A DNA stretch of 64,000 bases from Chamaecrista fasciculata (lineage: Eukaryota > Streptophyta > Magnoliopsida > Fabales > Fabaceae). Shown piece after piece: positions 59,764-64,000 of this stretch. A program made the position numbers and the translations under genes. The stretch covers positions 153,504 through 217,503 of the forward strand of contig QANZ01017153.1 of NCBI GenBank assembly GCA_003254925.1. Reading direction: 5' to 3'. Positions within the stretch are counted from its first letter, which is position 1. Every line of letters starts with the position of its first letter. The notes under the pieces were generated by a model, which was not told where the DNA came from, ran no database searches, and was given only the letters and a program-made list of their open reading frames with translations.

Positions 59764-60116
59764 CTAGGGGCTTGGCGTGCCCGTTCATGTAACCTTTGAA
59801 TTGATTTAAAGTTGAAGATTATATTAAATTTTTAATTTATATTGATAAAAGTGTAAATTTGGGACCAATTTGAGAAATTATAAAATATTTAGGACCAATT
59901 TGAAATTACCTCATATGGGGAGAGTGAGTGGGGAGAGAGTGGTGGCATTTTTAATTTTTAATTGTTTTTTGCATTTTTTTAATTCATTTATTTTTTTTAA
60001 AGAAGTGGGGAGAGTGAGTGGGAGAGAGAGTGGGTGATTTTTTTTTTCTTTTTTAATTTTTTAATTCACTATTTTTGACCAACCATAAGGGGTGAAGCCA
60101 TATAATATAGTATAGA
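59764..60116 (-). mobile_element. Short non-autonomous Helitron
   Basis: On the minus strand it starts A|TCTATACTATATTATATGG and ends GGGCACGCCAAGCCCCTAG|T. This gives the TC start, CTRR end and A/T insertion site of Helitrons, with a GC-rich 3' end. Its 353 bp and termini match the Helitron at 19287-20827 after removal of that copy's nested insertion. Confidence 0.75.
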
Positions 60117-62954
60117 TTTAAGATGTTGAAACGTAATTAATGGTACTCCATAAATAGGATATTTTATTTGGTGTTTGTGCCTCGTAATTAGGTAGAGAAG
60201 TGGATGTTGCAGATAGTCAGATACTGATCGAGTGTAAAATGAAAAGAATTTGAGAAGATACCTCAAAATGATAATTTTGAAAAACAAAAAATAATTTATA
60301 ATCTTTATTATTAGTTTTATCTTATTTTCTTTTTCATTTTAAGAATATAACAATAATGATTCTGCACTAATATTCTCAAATAAAAATAGTTTGTTTGGCC
60401 AAATTAATATCTAAGAATCACAAACTAAGGGTGCTATTGTAATTTCAAATGAAAGAGGGTGATCAAAGTACATGCAAAATTCGTGTAAAATACTATCATT
60501 TATGGGTGGGACAACTGTCACTTTAGATGTTTAAGGATCATGCAACATAGTAATTGTGGGGCATAGATATATATATATATATATATATATTTACAGTTTT
60601 TAAGACATTGCTATTTTATTAATTTGCCTTCTCACAAATTTAAGTTCCTTTAATTTTGTTTTAAGTCTTTATCGTGCAATATTGTTTTATTTTGAAAAAT
60701 AGCAATTTTTTGACTATCCCTTTATTGAATTGCCTTAATGTCTTTTATCATATATACTGCATGCAAACAAGCTTTATACCAGTAACTTAATCATTTGGTC
60801 TTTAAAATATTGTTAAACTGATAACTCAGTAAGCTCTAATAAATTAAAATATATATTTTATCCCTGAAAAATCAAAATAATATACCTTTTAATCCTTGAA
60901 AGATTAAAATTATATATTATTTAGTGCATAAAAAGGATTAATTAGTCTATCATTTTGACTTTTTAAAAACTAAATTATATATTTTAATCTTTCAAGGACT
61001 GAATTGTCAATTTAATGATCTTTCAAATACAAAATTATTAATTTACTCAAACTTTCACAATTAGAACTTAGAAAGGTGATAAAACTGAATAAAGAATGAG
61101 GGGTAAATATAAGTGTCAAAATTATTGAGACTAAGTAGTAAGGTTTCGAGTTTGATATATTATAAATCAATTATTTTTATTAAAATTTCTTTATTATAAT
61201 TAAATATGCGATACAAGTCAAATTTAAATTAATTAGAACAAATAAAAAAATTAATTTTTCAATTTTCCTTGAAAGCTCAAATTTAGCGACTGTGATATAT
61301 ACGGTAGAAGCGTCCAATGTCCATAAAACCAAATTTGTTGAACTCCAGACACGAGCATTAGATGATTGTACTAAAAAACAAATGTCTAATTAATAGAAGT
61401 AGGCCCATCATACCCATCACACAGTATTCATTCGTACTTGTCTCTTTAGACTATATCATTATTACTATGAAAATGAAACACTATACTCTCATAAACAAAC
61501 CATTCTAGTTGGCAGTCACATGGAATGCTCAAATGCTTCCAAATTTATCGGGTGGTTGAGCAAACGCATTGGAACTTGGCTCACATATAATAATTAGTTG
61601 ATAACTACATACTAAATTCCCTCTCTCTCCATCCTTATAATCCGGATTTATTGTCCTGTGTGGAATGAAATTAAAAAAAGTTAAATAAAATGATGGAACC
61701 CAAATTTAATACTAATTATATCTTATATTATATGGCTCCACCCCTTTCTGGTCGTCCATGTTTAAAACTATAGTCTATGAAATTAAAAATAAGAGAAAAT
61801 TTACTATTTGGTCTCTCTTTCTTTACTAAGTTAACAATTTAGTCCCTTATTTATTTTACATACATATTAGGGCACACAAAGCAACTAGTATAATTAATTC
61901 ATAAGTGTTATGATGTGAGAAATTTGAGCTTTATAGCCTTAGAAATTCATAAGTTAAAATATATAAAATTCTTTTAAATTCTTGAAAAGTTGAAAAATAC
62001 TCCATAAAACTTCTAATCTTGTAAAAAGATTTCTGTTTGGTTTTTCATCGATTTTTTTTTTGTTACCCAAGGTATCCTCAGCCCAATGGGCTAAGGATTA
62101 ATCTTTTGTGGATTTTTTTTTCTATTAAATACAATAATGACCACTAATGTAAATACAACTAATTGTAAAATAAAAAAAATGATATTTTTAAAATATATAT
62201 ATATATTTATACAAGGACTAAGATTCTAAGATAGTTTTGTGTTTCAACTAAAATTTGCCCAAAATTTTATTTTAGTCCATAAACTTAGATAGTTTCTTTA
62301 TCATGTATGCGTCCTAATAAGTAATTTAACAAAACAGAAAGAAAGATTTTAGTCATTAGAAGAAAAATTAAGCACAAATTTATTTCTAGTTTTGCGACTA
62401 AGAATGAATATTTTTTACTCTCAGTCAACCCACTTATTAGAACATATATGAGAGAAATCGTCAATCTCAACTGTATAGATTAGAGATAATGATAGAAATA
62501 AGATAAAATCACATTTTAAACTAGCGGTGTGGAACAAATGGAAAATTTTGAAGACCAGAATGGAACAAAAAAAATTAAGGGTCAAAACAAAGTTCATAAT
62601 ATAATTTTAGGACTAAAATGAAATTTTGACAATAAAAAGTAGTATTAAACAGCACAGGCCCACTGGAACCCCAATTGTTGACCAGGCCTGGCCTAGGGAT
62701 AGGCACATTTCTGGCCCAGCCCATTTCACCTGAGAGGCCCAAACATATTAATGGTGGAAATTACCAAATCAGTGTTCGTTTCAGTGAGGTCGGGCAAAAA
62801 TATCTACAGCACTTTTCCAAGATGATGATACTTGACGATAAAGTAAGAGACGATTTTGCTAGAAGCAAGGGCCACACAACACAAGTAGTGAGTGTGATCT
62901 GATTCCGCAAAAAGGGTAAGAAGAAGAAAAATTCTGTGAGAGAGTGAGTGATTC
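60117..62954. other. Intergenic region before chlorophyllase
   Basis: AT-rich, with a TA microsatellite at ~60566-60592, a Helitron at 61721-61888 and a TTTGTTACCCAAGGTATCC stretch at ~62050 related to 22745. The last ~250 bp should contain the chlorophyllase promoter and 5' UTR, but I see no clear TATA box. No gene is supported. Confidence 0.5.
61721..61888 (+). mobile_element. Short Helitron derivative (168 bp)
   Basis: The 5' end A|TCTTATATTATATGGC matches the other two Helitrons; the 3' end reads GGGCACACAAAGCAACTAG|T. It is shorter than its relatives, so internally deleted or a separate subfamily. Confidence 0.6.
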
Positions 62955-64000
62955 ATGTGTTCCTCCATTAATTCGTTCACTATTTCTTGTACTAATAATG
63001 TGTTCGACACAGGAAAATTCACCACCCAGCTGCTCACTGTTGAATCTGCCACAGGTACCTACTATTTAAATTTTACAGTATTTGCCTTATAAGTTATAAT
63101 TAATTAGCGTGGCGTTTGTGAAATGAGTCTGAATTAAGGTTCAGTTTTGTACTTTTGGTAATTGCAGTTCCACCTCCGAAACCGCTCTTGATTGGCACGC
63201 CCATCGAAGAAGGAGATTTCCCAGTGGTTTTGCTCCTTCATGGCTACCTTCTCTACAATTCCTTTTACTCTCAACTCATTTCCCAAGTCGCTTCTCATGG
63301 CTTCATTGTCATCGCTCCTCAGGTCCCTAACTTGTTTGTTTCTGTTTCTACTGCTAATATATCAAATTTCATTCATGAGACAGATTTTAATCACTAAATC
63401 CCATAAAGATAAGAGTATATAGCACCTGATAGAAGATGGCATGTGATTGATTAATTTTGACGTTTGATTTTTCACAAATATACGTTTTGATCTTTGATTT
63501 CTCACAAATATCAACTATTAGTCCTTACAGATATTATTTTAGGGACTATATAGTACATATTAGGAACCCCGAAAGTATATTTCAATATTCAAGGATTAAA
63601 TCTTAGTTTTAGGACAACTTCATGGACCAAAATATAGGTTTTATCTAAAATAGAATAATGGCTCTGTATCAAATGATTTCGTTTTGTATTGTCACTCTGT
63701 TCTAGAGACATGAGATGACCTTTTTAATTTGGCGATGACAGTTATATACATTGGCTGGACCCGATACAAGTGATGAAATTCGCTCTACCGCAGCAATAAC
63801 AAATTGGGTATGTGAGCATCTCTCCAAATTTGTTCCTCCAAATGTAATCCCAGATTACACAAAACTAGCACTAGCAGGCCATAGCCGTGGAGGCAAAACA
63901 GCCTTCGCTCTTGCTCTTGGCAAACTCAATTGCACCACAAATCACAAGTTTTCAGCCTTAATAGGAATTGATCCAGTTGATGGAATGGACAAAGGAAAGC
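62955..64000 (+). CDS. CLH: Chlorophyllase, 5' part (gene runs off the window)
   Basis: This serine hydrolase removes phytol from chlorophyll to give chlorophyllide. Exons are 62955-63054, 63168-63322 and 63742 to the window end. The N-terminus (MCSSINSFTISCTNNVFDTG) leads into KFTTQLLTVESAT. It is followed by PPKPLLIGTPIEEGDFPVVL, then LLHGYLLYNSFYSQLISQVA and SHGFIVIAPQLYTLAGPD. The lipase-type nucleophile motif GHSRGG is present, then KTAFALAL and LIGIDPVDGMDKGK, all diagnostic of plant chlorophyllases. About 170 residues are visible of an expected ~310-320. The catalytic Asp and His regions lie partly outside the window. The start is the first in-frame ATG with good spacing to the conserved region. 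Splice sites are GT-AG. It is divergent from the IQD gene 3.4 kb away. Confidence 0.93.

Noticed and set aside
62675..62902. 75-residue open frame as an upstream chlorophyllase exon
   Set aside because: Its sequence has no chlorophyllase similarity, and the ATG at 62955 gives a complete N-terminus.

Overview
The window is nuclear DNA of a flowering plant, most likely a eudicot. It is AT-rich, its genes have many GT-AG introns, and plant-specific families are present: class III peroxidases, a chloroplast transketolase, an IQ67-domain protein and chlorophyllase. The species cannot be fixed from the sequence alone. No bacterial, viral, CRISPR or organellar segment was seen.

Layout. (1) Positions 1-33110 hold a tandem array of five class III peroxidase genes, all on the + strand, here called Prx1 to Prx5. 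Prx1 lacks exons 1-2 in this window because an LTR occupies the window start. Prx2 is broken by a 22-bp tandem duplication in exon 4. Prx3, Prx4 and Prx5 are intact four-exon genes. Prx2 and Prx3 lie in a ~4.3-kb segmental duplication that includes the promoters and downstream flanks. (2) Positions 36340-40314 hold a complete seven-exon plastid transketolase gene (+). A diverged copy of its 3' flank, without coding sequence, sits downstream of Prx5. (3) Positions 45775-48644 hold a five-exon gene for a DnaJ-type zinc-finger plastid protein, probably PSA2-like (+). (4) Positions 49989-53917 hold a seven-exon Mn-type cation diffusion facilitator, MTP9/10-like (-). (5) Positions 57434-59549 hold a three-exon IQD calmodulin-binding protein (-). 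(6) Position 62955 to the window end holds the 5' part of a chlorophyllase gene (+).

The space between genes, and several introns, are packed with small non-autonomous transposons: Mutator-like MITEs with 9-bp target duplications, PIF/Harbinger-like elements, tRNA-derived SINEs and short Helitrons. Three constructions stand out. One is a Helitron that contains a Pack-MULE, which in turn carries a fragment of an Ole e 1-like gene. The second is a hairpin element with ~1.25-kb arms, into one arm of which a second transposon has inserted. The third is the Prx2/Prx3 duplication, whose two copies have since received different insertions.

The genes do not form one pathway. The peroxidases probably act in the cell wall, apoplast or vacuole. 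Transketolase, the zinc-finger protein and chlorophyllase relate to plastid metabolism, MTP moves manganese, and IQD is a calmodulin-binding scaffold. I found no clearly novel biological system. The strongest leads are the giant hairpin, the nested Helitron/Pack-MULE, the decaying peroxidase copies and the transketolase 3'-flank copy. All alignments and coordinates were made by eye.
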